From: Deltaproteobacteria bacterium
Lineage (GTDB): Bacteria > Desulfobacterota > Desulfomonilia > UBA1062
Reading direction: 5' to 3'
Assembly: GCA_016934135.1 (NCBI GenBank)
Contig: JAFGTK010000197.1
Coordinates: forward strand, 1 to 32,662
Length of the DNA stretch: 32,662 bases
Part shown: positions 23,846 to 32,131 of the stretch, one piece after another
Position numbering within the stretch: the first letter of the stretch is position 1
Layout: every line of letters starts with the position of its first letter
Program-made: the position numbers and the translations under genes
The notes under the pieces: generated by a model
What the model was told of the DNA's origin: nothing
What the model saw: the letters and a program-made list of their open reading frames with translations, nothing else
The model's database searches: none

Positions 23846-25919
23846 CTTTTGCTGCTTTTACTTCCTCTACGATCTTTTCCTGGATAGCATAGGGGACCGG
23901 ATCCAGATGAGAAAAACTCAAAGAGAAGGTTCCCCTGCCTGAGGTTATGGATGTCAGTACCGGGGCATAGGTGAGGACCTCTGCAAGAGGTACCTGCGCC
24001 TTGAGTTCCTGATATTTGCCCCTGGCGTTCATACCCTCTATCTTTGCCCTTCTGCTGTTGAGATCGCCCATGACATCGCCCATGCATTCTTCGGGAACAA
24101 CAACCGTGATCTCCATAATGGGCTCGAGCATGATCGGTTTGCACTCATCCAGTGCCTTTTTCATGGCGAGCGATCCTGCAATCTTGAATGCCATCTCGGA
24201 TGAATCCACTTCATGATAGGATCCGAAATAGAGGGTTACCCGGACATCAACCACCGGATTTCCGGACAACGGTCCGCTGGCCATTGCCTCTATGACCCCC
24301 TTCTCGACTGCAGGGATGTATGTTTTTGGGATAACCCCTCCCACAATACTGTTGACGAATTCAAATCCTTTTCCTCTTTCAAGGGGTTCCACCTCGATCC
24401 AGGCATCACCGAACTGCCCATGACCGCCGGTCTGTTTCTTATGTTTGCCCTGCACCTTGGCGGAAGTGGTGATGGTCTCTTTATAGGGGACTCTTGGCGT
24501 TTTTAGCTCCACCTCGACGCCGAACCGTCTCTTCAACCGGTCTACCGCGATCTCGATATGCAGCTGGCCCATTCCCGAGAGGATGAATTCGCCTGTCTGA
24601 TCATCTCTGAAAACCTTCAGAACAGGGTCTTCATCCATCAGCTTCTGGAATGCCGGGAGCAGCTTTTCCACATCGGCCTTTGATTTCGGCGTCACCGCCA
24701 TATTCATGATGGGTTCGGGGAAGGTCGGGCTAGACAAGGTGAAATCCAGAGATTCGCTCAGAAGGGTATCACCGGTCTTTGTCTCCTTGAGTTTGGCGAT
24801 AGCGAAGATATCCCCTGGACCGACCAGTTCAAGCGGTTTCTGTGCCTTTCCTTCCAGCAGGAAGATTGAGCCTATCCTCTCCTTTGCCTTTCTCGATGCA
24901 TTCACCATTGATGAGTCAGGGCTCAGTGTTCCGGAAAGACACCTTATGATACTCAGGGACCCTGTGTATGGATCACTCATGGTTTTGAATACATATCCGC
25001 AGAAGATCTCGTCTTCCTCAGGTCTGATTTCCTTTGTCTGGCCTGCTTTGTTCTTCAACACCGGCATCTTTCTTTGTTTTGGGTTGATGCAGGAAGAATT
25101 GATGAAATCCATAAGAGGATGAACCCCCATATTAAGCAGGGCTGACCCGGAGAACACAGGGAGGAACAGGCCCTTTGAAAGGCCTGTGGACAGGGCTGAT
25201 GCCAGTTCATCCTGGCTCAGTTCCTCACCCTCGAGGTATTTTTCCATCAGGGTATCGTCGACCTCGGCCAGGTCCTCGACAACAGAGCTGTAGACCTCTT
25301 CGAGTCTGTCCTGGATATCTGCAGGCACTTCGCCTATGGTGAATTTTCCGGAACCGTCCTTTTCATAAACATATGCCTTTTTATTGAGCACATCGACAAC
25401 GCCGGAAAAGGAATCTTCTGCCCCTATGGGAAGTGTCAGGATAAGCGGCTTGATCTCGAATATCTCTGCAATGTCTTCAAGTACCTGGTCGAAATCTGCC
25501 CGTTCACGGTCCATCTTGTTGATAAAGCATAACCGTGCCAATCCCTCGTCACTTGCCTTTCTCCATAAGTTCTCGGAAACGGGTTTCACCGAATCAATGG
25601 CATCGATAACGAAAAGGGCGTTATCACAAGATTTCAGACCCAGAAGGGCCTCTGATGCAAAATTCGAGTCGCCCGGAGTGTCTACAAAGGAAACACCGGT
25701 ATTCTTCCATTTATAATTATGCAGTGCAGAAAAAATAGATGACTGCCGTTTGAGTTCCTCAGGCTCAAAATCCAGTACGGAATTACCCTCAAGTACTTTC
25801 CCCAGCCTGGTGGTTGCCTTGGCATTGAAAAGCAGAGCCTCCGCCAATGATGTCTTTCCTGTTCCGGATTGAGATAGCAAGAGTATGTCCCTTAGATTGT
25901 CTGTTTGATATCTCCTCAT
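23835..25919 (-). CDS. Elongation factor G-like GTPase (EF-G paralogue, variant switch II)
   Basis: This 694 aa translational GTPase has all EF-G domains: G domain, domain II (VFKTMSDPYTGSLSIIR), domain III, domain IV (TGGHGQFGDAWIEVEPL) and domain V. The P-loop is SQSGTGKT (residues 16-23) rather than the usual AHxDAGKT. Switch II reads DTPGDSNF at 80-87, with Asp84 where the catalytic His of canonical EF-G (DTPGHVDF) would be; NKMD (135-138) is intact. Such variant EF-G-2 or EF-G-like paralogues occur beside a standard fusA in several phyla, so this is unlikely to be the main elongation factor. GGGAGG precedes the ATG, and a sigma-70-type promoter lies 40 bases upstream. Confidence 0.9.
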   Translation of the reverse strand: MRRYQTDNLRDILLLSQSGTGKTSLAEALLFNAKATTRLGKVLEGNSVLDFEPEELKRQSSIFSALHNYKWKNTGVSFVDTPGDSNFASEALLGLKSCDNALFVIDAIDSVKPVSENLWRKASDEGLARLCFINKMDRERADFDQVLEDIAEIFEIKPLILTLPIGAEDSFSGVVDVLNKKAYVYEKDGSGKFTIGEVPADIQDRLEEVYSSVVEDLAEVDDTLMEKYLEGEELSQDELASALSTGLSKGLFLPVFSGSALLNMGVHPLMDFINSSCINPKQRKMPVLKNKAGQTKEIRPEEDEIFCGYVFKTMSDPYTGSLSIIRCLSGTLSPDSSMVNASRKAKERIGSIFLLEGKAQKPLELVGPGDIFAIAKLKETKTGDTLLSESLDFTLSSPTFPEPIMNMAVTPKSKADVEKLLPAFQKLMDEDPVLKVFRDDQTGEFILSGMGQLHIEIAVDRLKRRFGVEVELKTPRVPYKETITTSAKVQGKHKKQTGGHGQFGDAWIEVEPLERGKGFEFVNSIVGGVIPKTYIPAVEKGVIEAMASGPLSGNPVVDVRVTLYFGSYHEVDSSEMAFKIAGSLAMKKALDECKPIMLEPIMEITVVVPEECMGDVMGDLNSRRAKIEGMNARGKYQELKAQVPLAEVLTYAPVLTSITSGRGTFSLSFSHLDPVPYAIQEKIVEEVKAAKDAK

Positions 25920-25958
25920 CTGTCCTCCCTTTCTAAACCTGTTTCTAGGAAATAGGGT

Positions 25959-25986
25959 ATTATCTGAAAATGGTGGAGCAAGTCAA
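25959..25986 (-). promoter_or_regulatory. Promoter of the EF-G-like operon
   Basis: On the minus strand TTGACT (25981-25986) and GATAAT (25959-25964) are separated by 16 bases. Transcription would begin near 25952 and give a leader of about 33 bases. It would drive the EF-G-like gene, the helical-repeat gene and the MogA/MoaB gene. Confidence 0.55.
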
Positions 25987-26061
25987 GCAATTGCTGAGAC
26001 CCGAAAAGACAAGGAATTATCGTGATTGCCTGGCGCTTTCCCTTGGTATATGATCTCCGGT

Positions 26062-27000
26062 ATGTGGAAGGATGTAATCGGTCATACAAGCCAGAAAGAG
26101 CTTTTAAGGGGATCGATCAATGCCGGCAAGGTGCCCCATGCATTCCTGTTTGCCGGTCCTGAGGGGCTCGGAAAAACAAAAGTCGCCCTGGAATTCTTCA
26201 AGGCCCTTAACTGCCTGGAAACCCCCGGAGACGCGTGCGATACATGCAGGAGTTGTATGAAGGCGCAGGGTTTAACCCATCCAGATCTGATCATGCTGAG
26301 TGGGGATGGCGGCGTGATACAGGTCAAGGAGGTAAGGGATGTCATCAGTGATATCAGCCTGAAACCCTTTGAAGCACGCAAACGGGTCATAATCATCGAG
26401 CCTGCAGAACTGATGAACAAGGCGAGTTCAAATGCCATTTTAAAAACCCTGGAAGAACCCCCTTCAGGAACAGTGCTCATTCTCGTCAGCCATAAACCCG
26501 TTATGCTGCTGCCGACCATTACATCGCGGTGTCAGATCATCCGTTTTACCCCTTGCGATGCCTCAGTCTGTACAGCGGAATCGGTGAATCCGGTTATTTT
26601 CAGGCTTACCTCTGGATCTCTCGGCGGACTGGCAAATTTCGATGAAGGTGATATTGTACATATCAGGGATGAAATGGTTAATATTGTCCAGGGGGCCGAT
26701 CCTTTCGATCTTATTTCCAAATACTTTTCATCAACGAATCCGGGAAAGGACGCTGCTGAGATAATCCTGCTCGTTGCAGAGTCGATCCTGAGGGACATAC
26801 TCGTTCTCCAGCATGGCGGAGAAAGGGTTGTCAGTGAGGAGTTGAGAAGCATGCCGATGAATTACGTGAAATGGGAAACCATAGACGATCTTTCGTGCAG
26901 TATTCATAGCATCCGCAAGGGCATCAATGAAAACATAAATCTCAGGAATGCCATGAGCGAACTGCTGATTCTTTTTGGTGATATTGTCTCTGCCCGATAA
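26062..27000 (+). CDS. holB: DNA polymerase III delta-prime subunit
   Basis: This is a subunit of the clamp loader of the replicative polymerase. The 312 aa protein has the AAA+ core FLFAGPEGLGKTK with Walker A at residues 32-39 and a four-cysteine zinc site C51, C59, C62, C65, spaced as in E. coli delta-prime. It also has ILKTLEEPPSGTVLILVS and the sensor-1 TITSRCQIIRF with the SRC motif of clamp-loader subunits. The C-terminal half is poorly conserved, as usual. The ATG at 26062 was chosen from family alignment (W-K-D-V-I-G-H); an ATG at 26050 or a TTG at 26026 are alternatives, and none has a good Shine-Dalgarno. It is divergent from the EF-G-like gene. Confidence 0.93.
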   Translation: MWKDVIGHTSQKELLRGSINAGKVPHAFLFAGPEGLGKTKVALEFFKALNCLETPGDACDTCRSCMKAQGLTHPDLIMLSGDGGVIQVKEVRDVISDISLKPFEARKRVIIIEPAELMNKASSNAILKTLEEPPSGTVLILVSHKPVMLLPTITSRCQIIRFTPCDASVCTAESVNPVIFRLTSGSLGGLANFDEGDIVHIRDEMVNIVQGADPFDLISKYFSSTNPGKDAAEIILLVAESILRDILVLQHGGERVVSEELRSMPMNYVKWETIDDLSCSIHSIRKGINENINLRNAMSELLILFGDIVSAR

Positions 27001-27037
27001 TGATGACTTTTTTCTGACCGACTGCTTGAAGCATTGT

Positions 27038-27736
27038 TCAAAAAGGTCTTTTGAATTGGGCCTTTTTCGGACGTTTCCTGAGAAGGACATACAGGGCACC
27101 GGTTCCGCCGTCACAGGGCCTGGCCGAGCAGAATGCAAGAACCAGGTGGGAGAGTGTCCCTGTGGTAAGGCATTTTACGACAAATTCTTTGAGTACCGGG
27201 CGATCATTTGACTTGAGTCCGCGGCCGTGTATTACAAGCAGGGCCTTGTTGCCCATTGCATGGGCGTTTGCAAGGAAGGAACTCAGGGCTGAACGCGCCT
27301 CTTCCTTTGTGCAGCCATGAAGGTCGAGATATGCCTGTGTGCTGAATTCGCCGGCCTTGAGCTTCTTGAGTATACCGGGATCAAGAGGTACGACATGCCC
27401 TTCCATATATTCGCCGGTACATGTGATGTCAAAACGTGATCTTCCGCTGGTAAGTGTGTTCAGGGCATCCATGACCTCCCTGTCCTGCCTTCTGATGTTT
27501 TCCTGGATGTTTTCTATCACTTCTTTAGCGTCAACAGGATCAGGGATTACATAATCGCTTTTAATTGGGCTAACACCTTTCATGGCATATTTGAACAATT
27601 CCTTGTCGTTGCACTCAGCGGGCTTATCCGTATGGATCTCGGCACCGGATGGTTGCCGTGCCTTTTTCGGCTTCTTTATTTCAAGGCCCTTGAGTTTCTT
27701 AAAGGGTCTGTAGAGGGGTTCATCGTTTTTTGCCAT
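27038..27736 (-). CDS. Smr-domain protein
   Basis: This 232 aa protein has a basic N-terminus (KKLKGLEIKKPKKAR) and a C-terminal Smr (small MutS-related) domain with the LDLHG motif at 137-141, HGRG at 170-173 and GGTGALYVLLRKR. Smr domains have endonuclease activity on nucleic acids; stand-alone Smr proteins include the ribosome-collision nuclease SmrB, but the substrate here is not shown. The ATG at 27736 has no clear Shine-Dalgarno, and the 3' end of an intrinsic terminator lies about 15 bases upstream. This suggests that expression depends on read-through or is regulated in the leader. It converges with holB, with 37 bases between stops. Confidence 0.9.
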   Translation of the reverse strand: MAKNDEPLYRPFKKLKGLEIKKPKKARQPSGAEIHTDKPAECNDKELFKYAMKGVSPIKSDYVIPDPVDAKEVIENIQENIRRQDREVMDALNTLTSGRSRFDITCTGEYMEGHVVPLDPGILKKLKAGEFSTQAYLDLHGCTKEEARSALSSFLANAHAMGNKALLVIHGRGLKSNDRPVLKEFVVKCLTTGTLSHLVLAFCSARPCDGGTGALYVLLRKRPKKAQFKRPF

Positions 27737-27750
27737 AACAATATCTTATC

Positions 27751-27790
27751 AAAAAAAAGAGGCCCACTCAATAAGAGGTGGTAGTGGGCC
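27751..27790 (-). terminator. Intrinsic terminator in front of the Smr gene
   Basis: The stem GGCCCACT/AGTGGGCC (8 bp, 14-base loop) is followed on the minus strand by TCTTTTTTTT. It points toward the Smr gene, whose ATG is about 15 bases beyond the T-tract. No coding gene precedes it on this strand (the LysR gene upstream is divergent), so the terminator must end a short non-coding transcript or act as an attenuator. Confidence 0.8.
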
Positions 27791-27835
27791 CAAAAAGGAG
27801 GTCTATAGCCCTTAAAGGTATGCTATAGGCTGGGC
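27751..27835 (-). ncRNA. Structured leader or small RNA ending at a terminator upstream of the Smr gene
   Basis: Between a good promoter and the Smr start, the minus strand can form three helices. The first is CTATAGC/GCTATAG (27803-27809 with 27822-27828). A closing helix GCCCA/TGGGC (27788-27792 with 27831-27835) surrounds it. The third is a terminator stem (27761-27768 with 27783-27790) followed by a run of eight T. The closing helix and the terminator share three bases, so they are mutually exclusive, as in an attenuator or riboswitch. I do not recognise a known riboswitch or sRNA family. It could equally be an independent RNA of about 80 nucleotides. Confidence 0.5.
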
Positions 27836-27839
27836 ACCT

Positions 27840-27867
27840 TATATAGGCTCCATATTTAATATGTCAA
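27840..27867 (-). promoter_or_regulatory. Promoter of the Smr leader transcript
   Basis: On the minus strand TTGACA (27862-27867) and TATATA (27840-27845) are separated by 16 bases; TATAAG shifted by two bases is an alternative -10. The start site would fall near 27833, immediately before the closing helix of the leader RNA. Confidence 0.65.
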
Positions 27868-27920
27868 ATATATTTATCTTATGATATAGTTAAACAAAAG
27901 TAAATTGATGTGGAGATATG

Positions 27921-28829
27921 ATGAACATACATCAGGTACACATTTTTAATATTGCAGCAAAAACCCTGAGCATTACCAAGACAGCAAAAAAAATGCATCT
28001 TTCGCAGCCATCGGTGAGTATTCAGATAAAAGATCTTGAGGATTCCCTGAATGTCAGACTCTTTGAACGCATTAACAGGAAGATCACGCTTACCGATGCA
28101 GGCAAGGTTTTCTTTTCATACTCAGAGAAATTATTGAACCTTATAGATGAAATTAATGCCGTTATGAACGAGTTCAGTTCGGGAGATGTGGGAAAACTGG
28201 TGATCGGAACATCAAGCACGATAGGGATCTATGTGCTGCCCAAGTATCTGGGATATTTCAAGGAAGTGTTTCCCAAGGCCGAAATCTCCCTGATCATTCT
28301 CAACAGACAGGAGGCACTGGAGCAATGTATCTCGGGTGAGCTTGATTTTGCGTTTCTTCAGGATCCTCCGAAACATCCTGATCTGCAGGCCGAATTTTTC
28401 ATGAAGGATGAACTGGTGATCGTATGCTCCCCCAAGCACAGGTGGGCAGAAAAGGAGCACCTTACCATCAAGATGCTGACCACCGAGCCGGAACAGATCA
28501 TCCTGCGCGAGGAAGGATCAGGTACAAGAGGGCTTATCGAATATGTCCTGAAAAGATTCGGGATCGAGCGCAACGTTACCATGGAATTGAGTTCTTCCGA
28601 GGGGATCAAGCGGGCCGTGGAGGCGAATCTTGGCGTGGCGGTCCTGTCGAAAAACGTCATCAAGACGGAACTGATGAATAAAACCCTTGTGGCGCTCGAT
28701 ATCAAGGACCTTAATACAAAGAGGGAATTCTACATCGTCCATAATAAGAAGCGCAAGTTCATGCCGATGATGGAGAAGTTTTACGAATATATCCTGGAGA
28801 AACGTTCGGAGTTAGATACCATCGGATAA
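27921..28829 (+). CDS. LysR-family transcriptional regulator
   Basis: This 302 aa regulator has an N-terminal winged helix-turn-helix (LSITKTAKKMHLSQPSVSIQIKDLEDSLNVRLFER, about residues 16-50) and a C-terminal periplasmic-binding-like effector domain. The ILREEGSGTRGLIEYVLKRFGI segment is typical of the CysL/YeiE-like subgroup, some of which respond to sulfur, selenium or nitrogen compounds; the ligand here is unknown. Two adjacent ATGs exist; the second (27921) lies five bases after GGAG and is preferred. It is divergent from the Smr gene and convergent with the MscS gene, so no target is obvious from context, although LysR proteins often regulate their divergent neighbour. Confidence 0.92.
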   Translation: MNIHQVHIFNIAAKTLSITKTAKKMHLSQPSVSIQIKDLEDSLNVRLFERINRKITLTDAGKVFFSYSEKLLNLIDEINAVMNEFSSGDVGKLVIGTSSTIGIYVLPKYLGYFKEVFPKAEISLIILNRQEALEQCISGELDFAFLQDPPKHPDLQAEFFMKDELVIVCSPKHRWAEKEHLTIKMLTTEPEQIILREEGSGTRGLIEYVLKRFGIERNVTMELSSSEGIKRAVEANLGVAVLSKNVIKTELMNKTLVALDIKDLNTKREFYIVHNKKRKFMPMMEKFYEYILEKRSELDTIG

Positions 28830-28847
28830 GGACGCACCGGCTGACTA

Positions 28848-29891
28848 TCATCCCTGCCTGTCGGTTCCTTTCATGTGCAGCGTTCTAATGGGGAACGGTA
28901 TCTCGATTTTCTCCATGGCGTATCTCTTGTGGAGTCTCTTTATGAATTCATGCTGTACAAGATACAGGTTTATCACCTCTCCTGCACGCATGATTACCGT
29001 GAAATCGATACTGAAATCATTGAAGGTATGGAACCTGATCAGCGGTTCGAATGAAGTTATATGGGCAATATCCCTCATTGTTTCCACTGCTACCTCTTTT
29101 GTGACCTCTTCAACCTTGTCGAGGTCGCTGTCATAACTTACCCCTACTGAAACCCGTACAGCGATCTCTTTGTGTGGAAGATAGTAGTTTGTGATGACCG
29201 CATCTGCCAGTTTTGAATTCGGAATGAGTACCGTGTTGTTCGAGAATGTGCGTATGCTGGTATTCCTCCAAGTAATGTCAGTGACATAGCCTTCATCCCC
29301 GGTATCGAGTTTGACAAAGTCTCCGGGGTTGATCTGTTTGGTTGCTATTATCAAAATGCCTGAGAACAGGTTTGCCAGTGTCCCCTGCAGTGCAAGCGCA
29401 ACAGCCAGTCCCCCTACACCGAGGGTTGTAAGGACAGGGGTTATGGAGATATTGAGCGTCTGAAGGATCATCAGTGCTCCGACGATAATAATGATCCATC
29501 TGGAAAAACTCACAAGAAGGGATGTGGAGTGAGGTTCTTCCTGGATTCCTCCCAGATAGACCCTTATCAACTCGGAGCATATTCTTGAAATGGCCCAGGT
29601 CACGGTTGCAATCACAAGGACATGGAGGATTTTGTCCAGTGATATTTTGACGGCAGAGGGAAGATCCAGAAAATGATTGGTGGTTAAAAGGCCGAGCAGT
29701 ACGGCCCATTGGATTATTATCTTTGACAGTGCCTCAATAACAATATCATCCCATTTCCATGATGTTTTTTTTGCAAATTTGTGAAGAGACCATTCGAACC
29801 ATCTTCGAACTATTATTCCTCCGATCCAGGATGCAGTTATTGCAGCAGTAAAGATGATAAGATTCTGTATTAATTGACTATCTATTCGCAT
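28848..29891 (-). CDS. Small-conductance mechanosensitive channel, MscS family
   Basis: This 347 aa membrane protein opens under membrane tension to release solutes. Four or five hydrophobic helices precede the pore helix, which shows the family pattern TTLGVGGLAVALALQGTLANLFSGI with alternating Gly and Ala (about residues 153-177). The beta domain follows (INPGDFVKLDTGDEGYVTDITWRNTSIRTFSNNTVLIPNSKL), then the alpha/beta cytoplasmic vestibule. The extra N-terminal helices make it slightly larger than E. coli MscS (286 aa). GAGGAG precedes the ATG. No clear promoter was found in the 198 bases shared with the divergent por operon. Confidence 0.95.
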   Translation of the reverse strand: MRIDSQLIQNLIIFTAAITASWIGGIIVRRWFEWSLHKFAKKTSWKWDDIVIEALSKIIIQWAVLLGLLTTNHFLDLPSAVKISLDKILHVLVIATVTWAISRICSELIRVYLGGIQEEPHSTSLLVSFSRWIIIIVGALMILQTLNISITPVLTTLGVGGLAVALALQGTLANLFSGILIIATKQINPGDFVKLDTGDEGYVTDITWRNTSIRTFSNNTVLIPNSKLADAVITNYYLPHKEIAVRVSVGVSYDSDLDKVEEVTKEVAVETMRDIAHITSFEPLIRFHTFNDFSIDFTVIMRAGEVINLYLVQHEFIKRLHKRYAMEKIEIPFPIRTLHMKGTDRQG

Positions 29892-30028
29892 GCTGTCTCC
29901 TCGAAGACTGATTTACCATACAAAACAGGTCCGGGCAAAGCCTTTTTCCCATTGATATTATGGTATGACAATATGTATATTATCATAAAAATCAACACGT
30001 TGGGACCTGCAAGAAAAAACCATCTTTT

Positions 30029-30059
30029 CTTGACAGTTCTTTGTCAAGGATGTTATGAA
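30029..30059 (+). promoter_or_regulatory. Probable por promoter with an overlapping inverted repeat
   Basis: TTGACA (30030-30035) and TATGAA (30054-30059) are 18 bases apart, with an expected start near 30066. The -35 box is one arm of the 7-bp inverted repeat CTTGACA-GTTCTT-TGTCAAG (30029-30048), which could be a dimeric-regulator operator that would block or recruit polymerase. The promoter match is only fair at -10. Confidence 0.5.
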
Positions 30060-30089
30060 TCACCATTCAGATTTTTGCGAGGAGCATAT

Positions 30090-30641
30090 ATGTTGGAAAT
30101 CAGATTGCATGGTAGAGGCGGACAGGGAGCGGTCACCTCGGCAGAGCTTGTAGCGATAGCAGCTATCAACAAGGGCAATTTTGCGCAGGCTTTTCCCAGC
30201 TTTGGACCTGAAAGGCGAGGGGCCCCGGTTGTTGCTTTCTGCAGGGTTGATGACAAAAAGATCAATATCAGGGCAAAGGTGTATAAGCCCGATGTTGTGA
30301 TTGTCCTGGATCCGGGGCTTCTGACACTTCTCGACCCGACCGAGGGCATGAGTGAAAAAGGGATTCTGATATTGAACACGAAAAAGAAGCCGCAGGACAT
30401 CCCTGCTTTGTCCGGGAAGTCGCTGAGAGTGGCGACCGTGGATGCGAACACAATAGCGACCCAGGAGCTCGGAAGGCCGATTGTGAACACGACCATGCTG
30501 GGTGCCTTTATCAGGGCCACTGGCCTGATTGATATCGAGGATATCAGGGAGCCTCTTATCGAGCGGTTCGGAACCAAGCTAGGATCAAGGAACATGCTGG
30601 CCCTTGAGCGGGCGTATAAAGAGGTTTCCATAAAGGAGTAG
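30090..30641 (+). CDS. porC: 2-oxoacid:ferredoxin oxidoreductase gamma subunit
   Basis: This is the first subunit of a four-subunit pyruvate (or related 2-oxoacid):ferredoxin oxidoreductase, which makes acetyl-CoA and reduced ferredoxin anaerobically. The 183 aa protein starts MLEIRLHGRGGQGAVTSAEL, the gamma-subunit signature, and continues with AFPSFGPERRGAPVVAFCRV. GAGGAG precedes the ATG at 30090 by five bases; the frame is open further upstream but the added sequence is not protein-like for this family. porD starts four bases after the stop. Pyruvate is the likeliest substrate but branched-chain 2-oxoacids cannot be excluded. Confidence 0.95.
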   Translation: MLEIRLHGRGGQGAVTSAELVAIAAINKGNFAQAFPSFGPERRGAPVVAFCRVDDKKINIRAKVYKPDVVIVLDPGLLTLLDPTEGMSEKGILILNTKKKPQDIPALSGKSLRVATVDANTIATQELGRPIVNTTMLGAFIRATGLIDIEDIREPLIERFGTKLGSRNMLALERAYKEVSIKE

Positions 30642-30645
30642 AGCC

Positions 30646-30939
30646 ATGGCAAAACCTATGGAGCAGATAAAGTGGCAGGAGTTGGAAGTTGGGTCCGTAG
30701 TTATCGAGGTCGGCAATGCAAAGGTATATGAGACAGGGACCTGGCGGTCGGAGAAGCCTGTTGTCAACAAGGAGCAGTGCATCAAGTGCGGGGTATGCTG
30801 GCTGTTCTGCCCGGATGGGTGCATTGTAAGGGCGCCTGAGGGACATTTTGAGGCGGATCTGACCTACTGTAAGGGATGCGCCATATGCGCGAAGGAATGC
30901 CCGGTCGGGTGTATCACCATGATCAGTGAGGAGGAATGA
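30646..30939 (+). CDS. porD: 2-oxoacid:ferredoxin oxidoreductase delta subunit (ferredoxin-like)
   Basis: This 97 aa subunit carries two [4Fe-4S] motifs, CIKCGVCWLFCPDGCI and CKGCAICAKECPVGCI, which pass electrons from the thiamin-pyrophosphate site to external ferredoxin. The N-terminal part (TWRSEKPVVNKEQCIKC) is typical of PorD. AAGGAG precedes the ATG. The gene is 4 bases from both porC and porA, so the operon is very compact. Confidence 0.97.
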   Translation: MAKPMEQIKWQELEVGSVVIEVGNAKVYETGTWRSEKPVVNKEQCIKCGVCWLFCPDGCIVRAPEGHFEADLTYCKGCAICAKECPVGCITMISEEE

Positions 30940-30942
30940 CAG

Positions 30943-32121
30943 ATGGCTAAGGTAAGAAAGGGTATAGAGGTCTCCATAGCCATGGCCGACGCTGTTGCGC
31001 AGGCCAATGTGGATGTGATAGGGGCCTATCCCATTACGCCGCAGACCCATATCGTGGAGCATCTCTCCGAGATCGTGGCAAATGGAGAACTCGATGCGGA
31101 ATTTGTTCCGGTTGACTCTGAGCATTCGGCAATGAGCGTATGCTGCGGATCTGCTGCAGTTGGAGCGAGAACATTCACCTCGACAAGTTCCCAGGGGCTC
31201 GCGCTGATGGCAGAGATCTTTTACATTGCAGCGGCCATGAGGCTTCCTATCGTGATGGCGCTGGCAAACAGATCGCTGTCCAGTCCGCTCTCCATCTGGA
31301 ACGACCACACCGATACCATGATGGTGCGCGATGCCGGATGGATACACATATTCGTGGAAAACGGGCAGGAATCATACGATAATATTTTCACCGCATTCAG
31401 GATCGCGGAAGACGCCGGGGTCATGCTCCCGGTCGCAGTCAACTTTGACGGCTTTATCCTTACCCATATGATTGAGCCCATTGAATACGAAGACAATGAT
31501 ACTATTGCAAAGTATCTTCCCGCCTTCAAAATGAAGAACACCCTGCATCCGGACAACCCGGTATCCATGGGCTGTTTCGGGATGCCCGAGATTTACACAG
31601 AGGCCCAGATGCAGAGGGAAGACGCTATCCGCAAGGCATATCCCACGATAATCAAGGCATGGAAGGAATGGGGAGACCTGACAGGAAGATACTACCATCC
31701 TGTCGAGACTTACCGGAGCGAGGATGCGGATTACTGTATCGTTACCATGGGGTCTTACGGCGAGACCGCCATGGAGGTGGTCGATTCACTAAGGGAAGAG
31801 GGGGAGAAGGTCGGTGTTGTAAAGATCAGGCTGTGGAGGCCGTTTCCCATGGAAGAGTTCCGCAAGGCTGTTCTAGGTAAGAAGACTCTCATTGTTCTGG
31901 ACCGTGCTATAAGCTTCGGCGGTCCGGGAGGTCCTGTAGCCTCTGAGCTGAGATCTGCCCTTTATAATAAAGAAGGTGCACCTGTGATCGTTAACTATGT
32001 GGCAGGACTGGCCGGCAGGGATGTATCCCGCAATGATTTCAGAAATATTATCTTGGAAGGCAAGGCCAGGGCGGGTAAGGGTGATACCGAAGGGTTTACC
32101 CTGTATGGTCTGAGAGGATAA
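30943..32121 (+). CDS. porA: 2-oxoacid:ferredoxin oxidoreductase alpha subunit
   Basis: This 392 aa subunit forms, with the beta subunit, the thiamin-pyrophosphate catalytic core. Conserved segments include GAYPITPQTHIVEHLSE, VDSEHSAMSVCCGSAAVGARTFTSTSSQGLALM and the central HTDTMMVRDAGWIHIFVENGQESYD loop. In the C-terminal domain are SYGETAMEVVDSLREEGEKVGVVKIRLWRPFP and LDRAISFGGPGGP. The length matches PorA of the four-subunit archaeal/Thermotoga-type enzyme. AGGAGG lies upstream of the ATG. porB begins 10 bases after the stop. Confidence 0.97.
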   Translation: MAKVRKGIEVSIAMADAVAQANVDVIGAYPITPQTHIVEHLSEIVANGELDAEFVPVDSEHSAMSVCCGSAAVGARTFTSTSSQGLALMAEIFYIAAAMRLPIVMALANRSLSSPLSIWNDHTDTMMVRDAGWIHIFVENGQESYDNIFTAFRIAEDAGVMLPVAVNFDGFILTHMIEPIEYEDNDTIAKYLPAFKMKNTLHPDNPVSMGCFGMPEIYTEAQMQREDAIRKAYPTIIKAWKEWGDLTGRYYHPVETYRSEDADYCIVTMGSYGETAMEVVDSLREEGEKVGVVKIRLWRPFPMEEFRKAVLGKKTLIVLDRAISFGGPGGPVASELRSALYNKEGAPVIVNYVAGLAGRDVSRNDFRNIILEGKARAGKGDTEGFTLYGLRG

Positions 32122-32131
32122 GGAGTGAGCT

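Noticed and set aside
29930..29960. A sigma-54-like site (TGG...TTGC) on the minus strand upstream of the MscS gene
   Set aside because: The GG and GC are 12 bases apart rather than 10, so sigma-54 RNA polymerase would not be expected to use it.
29874..30089. A 72-residue N-terminal extension of porC
   Set aside because: It would run through the promoter region and the divergent MscS start, whereas GAGGAG and the family start fall at 30090.
30556..31347. A 263-codon open frame antisense to porC/porD/porA
   Set aside because: It is Cys/His/Arg-rich, matches no family and lies opposite three strongly conserved genes, so it is a shadow frame.
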